This document shows, one piece after another, positions 1-7,957 of a DNA stretch of 64,000 nt. The translations under genes and the position numbers were made by a program. How positions within the stretch are numbered: the first letter of the stretch is position 1; every line of letters begins with the position of its first letter. Below the pieces are notes generated by a model that did not search any database, was not told where the DNA came from, and saw only the letters and a program-made list of their open reading frames with translations. Source of the DNA: Vibrio sp. 10N (GTDB taxonomy: Bacteria; Pseudomonadota; Gammaproteobacteria; Enterobacterales; Vibrionaceae); assembly GCF_036245475.1 (NCBI RefSeq), contig NZ_BTPM01000001.1, positions 2,418,001 through 2,482,000 of the forward strand, written 5' to 3'.

Positions 1-222
1 CGGCTCGAGCCCCTTAAGAGAGCGGAAGATAAGAGTACGATGTGCCCAAGGGCAAGCGAGCGACACATACAGATGATAGCGACCAGATTCAGGTTGAAAC
101 TCGGCATCCGCTCGGTTTTCAATCCAGTTGCGAAACCCGGCGTCTTCACGGACAAATTTACCGCCAGATGTTTTCGTGTCATACCAAACATCGTGCCAAA
201 CACCTTCTACTAATTTCCCCAT
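1..222 (-). CDS. yqjG: Glutathionyl-hydroquinone reductase, 5' part (gene runs off the window)
   Basis: Only the first 74 codons lie in the window; the gene continues past base 1. The translation begins MGKLVEGVWHDVWYDTK and contains CPWAHRT, with the likely nucleophilic cysteine at residue 57. This is the N-terminal thioredoxin-like part of the omega-class glutathione transferases that reduce glutathionyl-hydroquinones (E. coli YqjG, yeast ECM4). The match to YqjG, recalled from memory, runs through the whole visible segment. The ATG at 222 is preceded by AGAGGAAC. It is cytosolic and appears to be a single gene, divergent from nothing visible. The 3' end and terminator are outside the window. 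Confidence 0.9.
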   Translation of the reverse strand, partial: MGKLVEGVWHDVWYDTKTSGGKFVREDAGFRNWIENRADAEFQPESGRYHLYVSLACPWAHRTLIFRSLKGLEP

Positions 223-362
223 GACTCTGTTCCTCTAGATGCTGTTGATAATTCTAAGTATAGAGCGAACAGGAAAATAACTTGATGGGATAGCTTTAAC
301 TATGTCGTTCAAATTCTTTGAATAACTGGTGACATAGACGTTCGATTGCGGATCGCAGATAC

Positions 363-395
363 AAAAAAAGCGCGACCAAAAATCTCGTCGCGCTT
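363..395 (-). terminator. Intrinsic terminator of the opp operon
   Basis: A nine-base stem (368-376 with 387-395, AAGCGCGAC/GTCGCGCTT) is followed on the minus strand by seven T. It lies 88 bases past the oppF stop and would form the 3' end of the OppZ-like RNA. Confidence 0.9.
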
Positions 396-470
396 AGGCC
401 CGTCACAGGCTGAAAATAGCCGCCCTAACCACTCACACACAAATGGTTAAGGCTTTTCCTTGCTATACAT
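363..470 (-). ncRNA. oppZ: Candidate OppZ-type small RNA in the oppF 3' UTR
   Basis: The 3' UTR of the opp operon is about 120 nt long and ends in a strong intrinsic terminator. In V. cholerae the oppABCDF 3' UTR is cut by RNase E to release OppZ, which pairs near the oppB start and lowers expression of oppBCDF (established knowledge). Here bases 414-402 (minus) can pair with bases 4334-4322, 12 to 24 nt upstream of the oppB start: seven continuous pairs, one mismatch, then five more pairs including one G-U. The 5' end is not defined by the sequence, and the limits given are approximate. The assignment rests on position and pairing, not on alignment with the V. cholerae RNA. Confidence 0.6.
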
Positions 471-482
471 TACTGGGATACT

Positions 483-1484
483 CTAAACGGTTACGTTTAG
501 GCACGACACTGCGTGTACGTCCGTTCCCTGTATTGTTGGTTTTTGTTGCGCGCACTGCTCTGTCGCTTGTGGACAGCGCGTGCGGAACACACAACCCGAT
601 GGTGGGTTAATTGGAGAAGGCAGATCACCTTCCAGCATTTGGATTGTCTTAGAGCGTTCTAACTTAGGATCAGGGATAGGTACTGCTGACATCAGCGCAC
701 GCGTGTATGGGTGCTTAGGATCTGCAAACAGTGCTTCCGATTCACCTAGCTCAACAGCGTTGCCAAGGTACATCACCAATACACGATCGGAGATATGTTT
801 TACTACCGACAAATCGTGGGCAATGAAAACTAAGCTCAAGCCTAGCTCTTTTTGTAGTTCCTTCAGAAGGTTAACTACCTGGGCCTGAATCGATACGTCC
901 AGTGCTGATACCGGTTCATCACAGATAATCATCTTAGGTTTTAGGATAAGCGCACGAGCGATACCGATACGCTGACACTGACCACCAGAGAACTCGTGTG
1001 GGTAACGGTTGATAACGTTAGGTAGTAGACCTACCTTAGTCATCATTTCCTTAACGCGATCTTTCACTTCCTGCTTAGACAGCTCTGGATAAAAAGTCTC
1101 AAGAGGCTCTGCGATGATATCGCCCACTGTCATACGTGGGTTAAGCGATGCCAAAGGATCTTGGAAAATCATTTGGATTTCTTTACGCGTATTGCGACGC
1201 TCAACTTCACGCATCTTAGTCAGATCTTGACCAAGCCACATCACTTCACCATCGGTCGCTTCAACCAGGCCGATGATGGCACGTGCAAATGTTGATTTAC
1301 CACAACCAGATTCGCCTACTACACCCAGCGTTTCACCTTCGTACAAGCGAACGTTCACACCGTCTACCGCTTTAAGGTTGGCTGGTTTGCTCCAAGGCCA
1401 AGCAGACTTGGAAGCAATACTAAAGTGAACCTTAAGCTCTTTAACGTCTAAAAGAAGTTCTTTGTTATTTGTCATTGCATTCAT
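483..1484 (-). CDS. oppF: Oligopeptide ABC transporter, ATP-binding subunit OppF
   Basis: OppF is one of the two cytoplasmic ATPases that power oligopeptide import through OppBC. It is 333 residues long, with Walker A GESGCGKST at about 57-65, the signature FSGGQ, Walker B IICDEP and the C-terminal oligopeptide-transporter domain with its cysteine cluster (GCVFRTRCP). I start it at ATG 1484 (MNAMTNNKE), which overlaps the oppD stop as ATGA and has GGGAGG upstream; E. coli OppF also begins MNA. An in-frame ATG at 1502 has no ribosome site. It is the last gene of oppABCDF and is followed by the OppZ-like 3' UTR. Confidence 0.96.
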   Translation of the reverse strand: MNAMTNNKELLLDVKELKVHFSIASKSAWPWSKPANLKAVDGVNVRLYEGETLGVVGESGCGKSTFARAIIGLVEATDGEVMWLGQDLTKMREVERRNTRKEIQMIFQDPLASLNPRMTVGDIIAEPLETFYPELSKQEVKDRVKEMMTKVGLLPNVINRYPHEFSGGQCQRIGIARALILKPKMIICDEPVSALDVSIQAQVVNLLKELQKELGLSLVFIAHDLSVVKHISDRVLVMYLGNAVELGESEALFADPKHPYTRALMSAVPIPDPKLERSKTIQMLEGDLPSPINPPSGCVFRTRCPQATEQCAQQKPTIQGTDVHAVSCLNVTV

Positions 1485-2452
1485 TTGGCCCAAGCCTCCC
1501 AATCAGAAAAACACGCACGTTGACGACCTTGACCAAAGTTCTCTAGCTTTGGTGCTTCCACGCTACACTGAGGTGTTGCGCGGTGACAGCGCTCTTGGTA
1601 AGGGCAGCCTGGTGGTAGACGTAGCAAGTTTGGTGGGTTGCCTGGAATCGTCGGTAGAATTTCACCTTCAGTATCCAAACGAGGAATCGCTTTTAGCAGA
1701 CCTTCTGCGTATGGGTGACTTGGGTTGTAGAAGATCTCATCTACAGTGCCGTATTCCATAGTACGACCCGCGTACATCACCAATACTTTGTCACATGAAC
1801 CCGCAACGACACCCAGGTCGTGGGTGATCATGATGATCGCTGTGTTAAATTCTGATTTAAGCTCGTTCAGAAGATCCATGATCTGTGCTTGAACGGTTAC
1901 ATCGAGTGCCGTTGTTGGCTCATCGGCAATCAAAAGCTTTGGACGACATAGTAGCGCCATTGCAATCATTACACGCTGACGCATACCGCCAGAAAACTCG
2001 TGCGGATACATAGTGATACGCTTACGCGCTTCAGGGATCTTAACCGCTTCTAGCATACGAACAGACTCTTCGAATGCTTCTGCTTTGCCCATGCCTTTAT
2101 GAAGCATGAGTACTTCCATCAACTGATCGCTCACCTTCATATAAGGGTTTAGCGAGGTCATTGGATCTTGGAAGATCATCGCGATTTGTTCTGCACGAAC
2201 TTTGTTAAGCTCTTTCTCAGGCAGGTTTAAGATCTCTTTGCCTTCAAACTTAGCACTACCAGAGATAATGCCGTTTTTCGCAAGCAGACCCATGATAGAG
2301 AATACCGTCTGAGATTTACCGGAACCAGACTCACCTACGATACCCAGCGTTTCGCCTTGGTTTAGTGAGAAGTTCAGGTCGTTAACAGCGGTAACAATAC
2401 CGTCCTGCGTGGTAAATTCGACACGCAGATCTTTTACATCTAATAAGCTCAT
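1481..2452 (-). CDS. oppD: Oligopeptide ABC transporter, ATP-binding subunit OppD
   Basis: OppD is the second ATPase of the oligopeptide importer. It has 323 residues, with Walker A GESGSGKS at about 40-47, signature FSGGMRQR, Walker B LLIADEP, and the C-terminal oligo_HPY region with cysteines (GCPYQERC). It pairs with OppF under the OppBC membrane channel. The ATG at 2452 has GGAAG upstream. The stop overlaps the oppF start by four bases, so translation of the two ATPases is likely coupled. Length and motifs are normal for the family. Confidence 0.96.
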   Translation of the reverse strand: MSLLDVKDLRVEFTTQDGIVTAVNDLNFSLNQGETLGIVGESGSGKSQTVFSIMGLLAKNGIISGSAKFEGKEILNLPEKELNKVRAEQIAMIFQDPMTSLNPYMKVSDQLMEVLMLHKGMGKAEAFEESVRMLEAVKIPEARKRITMYPHEFSGGMRQRVMIAMALLCRPKLLIADEPTTALDVTVQAQIMDLLNELKSEFNTAIIMITHDLGVVAGSCDKVLVMYAGRTMEYGTVDEIFYNPSHPYAEGLLKAIPRLDTEGEILPTIPGNPPNLLRLPPGCPYQERCHRATPQCSVEAPKLENFGQGRQRACFSDWEAWAK

Positions 2453-2471
2453 ATTACTTCCTTAGTCTTTA

Positions 2472-3377
2472 TTATCTGTCTTTTGGATCCAACGCGTCAC
2501 GAAGACCGTCGCCCACATAGTTAAAGCAGAACAGGGTTATCACCATAAATGCTGCTGGGAACATAAGCTGCCAGATAGCAACTTCCATAGTGTTTGCACC
2601 TTCTTGTAGTAGTGCGCCCCAACTTGTCATAGGCTCTTGTACGCCTAGACCAAGGAATGAAAGGAATGACTCAGTCAGAATCATGCTTGGGATAAGTAGT
2701 GTTGAGTAAACCGCTACGATACCCAGTACGTTTGGCACGATGTGACGAGTGATGATTTTCCACTTGCTCACACCACATACGTGCGCAGCTTCGATGAACT
2801 CTTTGCTACGCAGACTCAGAGTCTGACCACGTACGATACGCGCCATATCGAGCCAAGCAATCGCACCGATGGCCACAAAGATAAGCACGATGTTGCGACC
2901 AAAGAATGTCACTAGTACGATAACTAGGAACATAAACGGTACTGCGTACAGGATTTCAAGAATACGCATCATAATGCGGTCGACACGGCCACCAATAAAG
3001 CCTGATGCTGCGCCGTAGAGGGTACCGATAACTACTGCAACCAACGCACCTAGTACACCAACCATCAGTGAAATACGACCGCCAACCAGGGTACGGACGT
3101 ACAAGTCACGACCCAGTGCATCAGTACCAAACCAGTGGTCTGCGCTTGGTGCTGCATGCATCGCGTACCAGTCGGTATCGTCAAATGCGTATTGAGCGAA
3201 CATAGGTAGGAAGATAACCGCAAGTGTCATCAAGGTTAGGATGAACAAGCTGACCATCGCGGCTTTGTTACGCATAAAACGAATGCGTGCATCTTGCCAA
3301 AGACTGCGACCCTCAACTTCCAAATTTTCTGAAAACTTTTCAACTGCTTCTAAGTTTTCTTTCTTCGTTAGCATCAT
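2472..3377 (-). CDS. oppC: Oligopeptide ABC transporter permease OppC
   Basis: OppC is one of the two inner-membrane channel subunits. The 301-residue protein has a hydrophilic N-terminus, a first membrane helix at about 37-60, and further helices around the EAA loop (EAAHVCGVSKWKIITRH), the contact site for the ATPases. It ends DALDPKDR, typical of the family. AAGGAGC precedes the paired ATGs at 3377 and 3374, so the exact start may be one codon later. It lies 12 bases after oppB and 19 before oppD. Confidence 0.96.
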   Translation of the reverse strand: MMLTKKENLEAVEKFSENLEVEGRSLWQDARIRFMRNKAAMVSLFILTLMTLAVIFLPMFAQYAFDDTDWYAMHAAPSADHWFGTDALGRDLYVRTLVGGRISLMVGVLGALVAVVIGTLYGAASGFIGGRVDRIMMRILEILYAVPFMFLVIVLVTFFGRNIVLIFVAIGAIAWLDMARIVRGQTLSLRSKEFIEAAHVCGVSKWKIITRHIVPNVLGIVAVYSTLLIPSMILTESFLSFLGLGVQEPMTSWGALLQEGANTMEVAIWQLMFPAAFMVITLFCFNYVGDGLRDALDPKDR

Positions 3378-3389
3378 TACTCAGCTCCT

Positions 3390-4310
3390 TTAGTAACGAA
3401 TTTTCGGGTCAATCATGGCAAGCAAGATGTCCACGACTGCGTTGAACAGAATGAATAGGAAACCAATCAAAATGGTGATACCCATTACTAACGAATAGTC
3501 ACGGTTAAAGGCTGCGTTAACAAACAGCTTACCGATACCAGGTAGACCGAAGATGGTCTCGATAACCACCGAACCGGTAATGATACCTACAAATGCAGGT
3601 CCCATGTACGATACCACTGGCAGTAGAGCTGGCTTAAGCGCGTGCTTAAGAATGATGTAGCGGTAGCTCAAACCTTTCGCACGAGCGGTACGAATAAAGT
3701 TACTGTTGAGCGTTTCAATCATGCTACCACGGGTAATACGAGCAAACGTAGCCACGTAGAGCAGAGACATACCAATGATCGGCAGCGCCATGTATTTAAA
3801 TGAGCCGTCATTCCAGCCACCAGCTGGGAGCCAACCAAGGTTAATAGAGAAGATGTAAATCAGTACCGGCGCGAGTACGAATGAGGGCATAACCACCCCG
3901 AGCATGGCGGTGGCCATGACTCCATAATCGAGCCAACTGTTTTGCCGCAATGCGGCAATGGTTCCAACACTCACCCCCATAATCACGGTGAAGATGAACG
4001 CGAGGAAACCCACTTTTGCTGATACTGGCAGTGCATTGGATACCAGCTCATTTACAGTGAAGTCTTTGTATTTAAAAGAAGGACCGAAGTCACCTTGCAA
4101 GATGTTGGTTAGGTAAGTGGTGTATTGCTCAAACACCGGCTTATCTAGGCCATATTTTGCGTTGATGTTCGCCATTACCTCTGGAGGTAGCGGACGTTCG
4201 CTTGAAAAAGGGTTACCCGGTGCAAAACGCATCAGGAAAAAAGATACGGTGATCAATACCAATAGCGTTGGTATTGCTTCAAAAATCCGTTTCATAATGA
4301 ATTTAAACAT
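3390..4310 (-). CDS. oppB: Oligopeptide ABC transporter permease OppB
   Basis: OppB is the other channel subunit of the oligopeptide importer. I choose ATG 4310 (MFKFIMKRIFEAIPT), which gives 306 residues, the length of E. coli OppB, and has GGATGAG upstream. A longer frame from 4373 would add 21 residues inside the oppA-oppB spacer hairpin and is unlikely. The permease has about six membrane helices and the EAA loop near RTARAKGLSYRYIILKHALK. The segment 12-24 nt before the start can pair with the operon's own 3' UTR RNA, suggesting post-transcriptional control of oppBCDF separate from oppA. Confidence 0.95.
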   Translation of the reverse strand: MFKFIMKRIFEAIPTLLVLITVSFFLMRFAPGNPFSSERPLPPEVMANINAKYGLDKPVFEQYTTYLTNILQGDFGPSFKYKDFTVNELVSNALPVSAKVGFLAFIFTVIMGVSVGTIAALRQNSWLDYGVMATAMLGVVMPSFVLAPVLIYIFSINLGWLPAGGWNDGSFKYMALPIIGMSLLYVATFARITRGSMIETLNSNFIRTARAKGLSYRYIILKHALKPALLPVVSYMGPAFVGIITGSVVIETIFGLPGIGKLFVNAAFNRDYSLVMGITILIGFLFILFNAVVDILLAMIDPKIRY

Positions 4311-4355
4311 AAACTCATCCATCCAGTCTGTGACAATTAAAAATAGCAATAGACG

Positions 4356-4377
4356 CTGCATGTGTTTCCACATGCAG
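4356..4377 (-). promoter_or_regulatory. GAAA-loop hairpin in the oppA-oppB spacer
   Basis: A perfect nine-base stem (CTGCATGTG/CACATGCAG) closes a GAAA tetraloop in the minus-strand transcript. It is followed by a T-rich stretch. It sits between the oppA stop and the oppB start. Such spacer hairpins commonly protect the upstream message or cause partial termination, so the abundant binding protein is made in excess of the membrane parts. The role here is inferred. Confidence 0.6.
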
Positions 4378-4439
4378 TGCCTTCATAGTTATAGTTTTAT
4401 ATGAGTAGAAATTACTCTATTGAATTACTTGAGAAGCAA

Positions 4440-6104
4440 TTACTCTACGATGTACATATCTTTAGAGAACAGCTTATCTTCAGCGTTGTTCACCGCGTAG
4501 CCACCGACTTTAGGTGATACTAGACGAGATGTAACGTACTGATAGATTGGTGCGATTGGCATATCGCGCGCTAGCAGTTTTTCAGCTTCGATGTATAGCG
4601 CTTCGCGCTCTTCGTCGCTAGTTGCAGCCATTGCTTTCGCCATTACCGCATCGTACTCTTCGCTGTGGTACTTAGGATCGTTTGAGCTGTTGTTAGATTG
4701 CATTAGTGACAGGAAGCTTGAAGCTTCGTTGTAGTCACCACACCAACCAGCACGAGTCACGTCGAAGTCACCTTGACGGCGAGTATCTAGGTACGTTTTC
4801 CACTCTTGGTTTTCTAGAGTAACGTTAACACCTAGGTCTTTCTTCCACATAGATTGGATAGCAGTTGCTACTTTCTTGTGGTTTTCAGACGTGTTGTATA
4901 GCAGTGTGAAGTTTAGAGGGTTGCCCTCATCGAAACCTGCTTCAGCAAGAAGCTTCTTCGCTTCAGCAATACGCTCTTGTTGAGTCATGTTGCCGTACGC
5001 TGGAAGTGCTGGGTTGAAGCCCGCAGTGATTTCTGGCGTTAGGAAGTAAGCTGGCTTTTGACCTTGACCCATGATTGCATTAGCAACTACGTCACGGTCG
5101 ATAGTGTAAGAGAGTGCTTTACGAACGCGAACATCGTCAAAAGGTGCTTTTTGGTTGTTGAAACCATAGTAGTAAGAACACAGGTTACCTTTCACGTTAA
5201 CCGATTCTGGGTGCTCTTTCTGAAGACGTTTAAAGTGCTCAATCGGCAGTTCGTTTGTGATCTGAATTTCACCAGATAGGAAACGGTTCATTTCCGAAAC
5301 TTGGTTTTCGATCGGTAGGAACGTTACTTTGGTTAGCTTAGTGTTAGCATTATCCCAGTACTGTGCGTTTGGCTTAAGCTCGATACGCTCGTTAACTACC
5401 CACTTGTCTAGAACGAATGCACCGTTACCAACAAAGTTTTCTGGTTTAGTCCACTGATCGCCAAACTTCTCAACCGTTGCTTGGTGTACTGGCTTAACGG
5501 TTGTGTGACCCATCATCTTAACGAAGTAAGGTACCGCTTGCTCTAGTTGTACAACAAGAGTGTGGTCATCAGTCGCAGTCACACCAAGTGTTTCTTTGTC
5601 TTTGTTACCAGCGATGATGTCAGCCGCATTTTCCATTGTGGTCATTTCTAGGTACCACGAGTATGGAGATGCTGTGTTTGGATCTACTGCACGCTTGAAA
5701 CTGTAAACGAAATCTTGAGCAGTAACCGGGTCGCCGTTAGACCATTTAGCGTCTTTGCGAAGGTGGAAAGTGAACTTAGTGTTGTCTGTCGTTTCCCAAG
5801 ACTCTGCAACACCAGGGATAGTGTTACCGTCTGCATCTTGGTTTACAAGGCCTTCTAGAAGGTCACGGATTACGTGAGACTCTGGAACACCTTCAGTTTT
5901 GTGAGGGTCAATCGACGCAACTTCAGTACCGTTACCACGAACCAGTTCCTGAACAGCCGCCAATTTAACTTCTGATGTATTTTCCACTGCAGCCGGTGCA
6001 GGTTGTTGAGTTTGTTTTTCCTCTGGCTTTTCGCCACAACCTACTAGCGCTAGCGACATACCTGCGCCTACAAGTATCGCTCGCGTGATCTTATTCTTAT
6101 ACAT
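4440..6104 (-). CDS. oppA: Oligopeptide-binding lipoprotein OppA
   Basis: OppA captures peptides in the periplasm and delivers them to OppBC. The 554-residue protein belongs to solute-binding family 5 (MppA/DppA/OppA). It starts at ATG 6104 (MYKNKITRAIL), with GGAGTTAAATGC upstream. The leader ends in a lipobox LVGC followed by Gly-Glu-Lys, so it is probably lipid-anchored, unlike soluble E. coli OppA. It is the first gene of the operon. A 5' region of several hundred bases with an internal terminator and a CRP promoter lies upstream, so its expression may depend on carbon status and attenuation. Confidence 0.95.
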   Translation of the reverse strand: MYKNKITRAILVGAGMSLALVGCGEKPEEKQTQQPAPAAVENTSEVKLAAVQELVRGNGTEVASIDPHKTEGVPESHVIRDLLEGLVNQDADGNTIPGVAESWETTDNTKFTFHLRKDAKWSNGDPVTAQDFVYSFKRAVDPNTASPYSWYLEMTTMENAADIIAGNKDKETLGVTATDDHTLVVQLEQAVPYFVKMMGHTTVKPVHQATVEKFGDQWTKPENFVGNGAFVLDKWVVNERIELKPNAQYWDNANTKLTKVTFLPIENQVSEMNRFLSGEIQITNELPIEHFKRLQKEHPESVNVKGNLCSYYYGFNNQKAPFDDVRVRKALSYTIDRDVVANAIMGQGQKPAYFLTPEITAGFNPALPAYGNMTQQERIAEAKKLLAEAGFDEGNPLNFTLLYNTSENHKKVATAIQSMWKKDLGVNVTLENQEWKTYLDTRRQGDFDVTRAGWCGDYNEASSFLSLMQSNNSSNDPKYHSEEYDAVMAKAMAATSDEEREALYIEAEKLLARDMPIAPIYQYVTSRLVSPKVGGYAVNNAEDKLFSKDMYIVE

Positions 6105-6258
6105 GCATTTAACTCCAAGTTTTATTTTTGCATCCATGACTTCTTCGAAGAATTGCTAGAACGGACAGCATTTTAGAATTATTTAGCTCACAAAGTAAGC
6201 ATAATATTCTAAATCCTTACGAAGATTGCGGTTCACATTACCAATCTTCAAAGCAATT

Positions 6259-6285
6259 TGCCATATTTTTGTAGCAAAAATGGCA
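6259..6285. repeat. Inverted repeat upstream of oppA
   Basis: TGCCAT-TTTTG / CAAAAA-T-ATGGCA arms with a three-base centre form a long dyad about 155 bp upstream of oppA. It could be a regulator site or an RNA hairpin in the leader. I do not recognise it as a known operator. Confidence 0.4.
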
Positions 6286-6313
6286 TAATTCTCCTAGGAG
6301 AGATAAATAATAG

Positions 6314-6340
6314 ATAAAAACTCCGCTAAAAGGCGGAGTT
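6314..6340 (-). terminator. Minus-strand terminator between a CRP promoter and oppA
   Basis: An eight-base stem (6319-6326 with 6333-6340, AACTCCGC/GCGGAGTT) is followed on the minus strand by TTTTTAT. No gene ends just upstream. It therefore either ends a short independent RNA or attenuates a long oppA leader. Confidence 0.75.
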
Positions 6341-6474
6341 ACTAAGCCATATCACTGGTGACTAAATTCACTTCAGAGATATATCTTGATAATTCTAATT
6401 TTTAACCACTAAACAGCATGTTTGACTAATTTTCCACCACGCCATTTAACAATTCGTTTTCATTTTACCTGCCG
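6317..6474 (-). ncRNA. Candidate CRP-activated short transcript ahead of oppA
   Basis: A promoter with a CRP site centred 41.5 bp before the predicted start at about 6474 would give an RNA of about 158 nt ending at the terminator near 6317. It holds only tiny open frames, one of five codons (6463-6446) with AGG upstream. It may be a small RNA or an attenuated opp leader. I do not recognise its sequence. Confidence 0.45.
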
Positions 6475-6480
6475 ATCAGG

Positions 6481-6526
6481 ATTATCAAATACCTAAAAAA
6501 AACCAAATGTGATCTAAATCACGCTC
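6481..6526 (-). promoter_or_regulatory. Class II CRP-dependent promoter
   Basis: TGTGATCTAAATCACG at 6508-6523, flanked by AAA and CTC, is close to the CRP consensus TGTGA-N6-TCACA. On the minus strand a -10 hexamer GATAAT lies at 6486-6481. The predicted start at about 6474 is 41.5 bp from the CRP-site centre, the classic class II spacing. Confidence 0.65.
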
Positions 6527-6563
6527 ATTTGGCTACTTTCACCCAACCTCGGATTAAGATCAC

Positions 6564-6600
6564 AAAAAAAACCCGACCTCTGACTACCAAGAGATCGGGT
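6564..6600 (-). terminator. Terminator downstream of the LuxR-type gene
   Basis: An eleven-base stem with one G-U pair (6571-6581 with 6590-6600) is followed by eight T on the minus strand. It is about 155 bases beyond the stop of the LuxR-type gene, leaving a long structured 3' UTR. Confidence 0.85.
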
Positions 6601-6698
6601 AAACTGACGGCGCTACGCGGCTCAAGCGTGCGCTCAGATAAGGAGATGTGTCACTAGCAGACGCAACGGGATCGCGCTTACTGGTTCCAACAGCCACT

Positions 6699-6718
6699 AT
6701 GTTAAATATATTTAACAT
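6699..6718. repeat. Perfect 20-bp palindrome in the LuxR-gene 3' UTR
   Basis: ATGTTAAATATATTTAACAT is perfectly self-complementary. It lies between the stop of the LuxR-type gene and its terminator. It may be a protein-binding site for a separate promoter; no known consensus is recognised. Confidence 0.5.
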
Positions 6719-6753
6719 TTAGCCCAATAACCCTAATAGGGGATAACGCGTGA

Positions 6754-7608
6754 TCAATGTACGCTCTTACCCCCAAAATACAGGGTTAAAGGGTCAATAT
6801 TACTGTCCGCAGGTACCGTTGAGGCCGCCTCCAAGAACAGAGAAAACAGTTCCGATTGGGAAGATATTTTTAACTTATTGTGGATTCGCTTGCGGTATAC
6901 CTTGACGGTTTCAGTCGATACTTCTAACAAAGGTGCAATCGCCTTAGTAGAGTACCCTTGCAGCACCAATTGAGTCACCTGACATTCACGTTCACTCAAA
7001 AAGTCTTTCCCAAAGTTACTGAAGATGTCATTCAGTTGATGACCTATCGTGCGCTGATCTGGGTGCCCAACTTCAAAATGCTTGCAAATCGCGGCAGTAA
7101 TCAACTCGTAGAATCCGCTGACGACCTGTACTTCATCCACATCCACTGACGCTCTGTTACGCAACCCAATAGACAACACCAAACGAAGCTTATCGCCACA
7201 GCTTGCAATCACTCCGAGTTCTTGCTGTAAACCCGTTTGCTTGTAGATCTTGTGGTAGTAATCGCTACTGTAGAACTCATCGGGTGCAATCTCATCAAGG
7301 CGGAACACCCCTTCTTTTACCCCTCGGCGGATCAGTTGATAAAACGGATCCAACCCTAACGTGCTCATGAACTCTTTATCTAACGCGTGGTCTTCAAAGA
7401 AGTTAGTGTCGTTATAGAGTACAACCGGTGCTTTATCGCCATCAAAACTCATCACAACTAAACTGTCATAGCCGACGATCGCTGTTGTAAGCTCAGATAA
7501 GCGCTGCAAGAAAGTTGCATCGCCGATGGATGCAATTAAGCGTGGATAGTGGCGGTTGAACTCAGTCCACACAGCCGCTTGTTCCGTCATTGTCGTAGAT
7601 TGAGACAT
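6754..7608 (-). CDS. LuxR-family transcriptional regulator
   Basis: A 284-residue regulator with a C-terminal GerE/LuxR helix-turn-helix (LSERECQVTQLVLQGYSTK and the recognition part STETVKVYRKRIHNKL, about residues 205-262). The N-terminal about 190 residues form an unassigned sensor region; I see no typical autoinducer-binding signature. The start is ATG 7608, since AAGGAG lies five bases before it; the in-frame GTG at 7614 would touch the ribosome site. It is divergent from the acyl-CoA ligase gene, and most likely controls that gene and the MFS gene after it. The ligand is unknown, perhaps a carboxylic acid or its CoA ester. Confidence 0.85.
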   Translation of the reverse strand: MSQSTTMTEQAAVWTEFNRHYPRLIASIGDATFLQRLSELTTAIVGYDSLVVMSFDGDKAPVVLYNDTNFFEDHALDKEFMSTLGLDPFYQLIRRGVKEGVFRLDEIAPDEFYSSDYYHKIYKQTGLQQELGVIASCGDKLRLVLSIGLRNRASVDVDEVQVVSGFYELITAAICKHFEVGHPDQRTIGHQLNDIFSNFGKDFLSERECQVTQLVLQGYSTKAIAPLLEVSTETVKVYRKRIHNKLKISSQSELFSLFLEAASTVPADSNIDPLTLYFGGKSVH

Positions 7609-7957
7609 AGACACTCCTTATCTTAGCTTCACATGCCTATTCAATTACCATGATTCCTAATGCTCACTCAACAAGGCACTGGTTGATCATTCTGCTTTAT
7701 TGAGTCATAAACCCCTGAACCATTCGATTGTGCTATTGGAACGCACTATTGAATCAAATATTTCTTCCATCCTGACAAATATATTTACTGATAAAAAGTA
7801 AATTACCCTGCTTTTGAGGGGCTAAATCAAACTTTCTTATCTTTTTTTTAACATCGAGCACCATCACATCTCTGTTCGTAACTCTATTGGGGTACATACC
7901 CAAACTAATTACGATCACATAATGTTCACATTTCAATAACAATAACGGAGTTGCATA
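7609..7957. promoter_or_regulatory. Divergent promoter region, LuxR-type gene / acyl-CoA ligase
   Basis: A 349-bp AT-rich spacer without genes. A dyad TTGGG-N7-CCCAA at 7887-7903, with a GGGTA/TACCC core, lies about 55 bp before the ligase start and is a candidate operator for the adjacent LuxR-type regulator. No clear -10/-35 pair was fixed. Confidence 0.4.

Noticed and set aside
6395..6445. A 16-codon frame (starts MAWWKIS) in the CRP-driven RNA
   Set aside because: There is no ribosome site, and its length is within chance.
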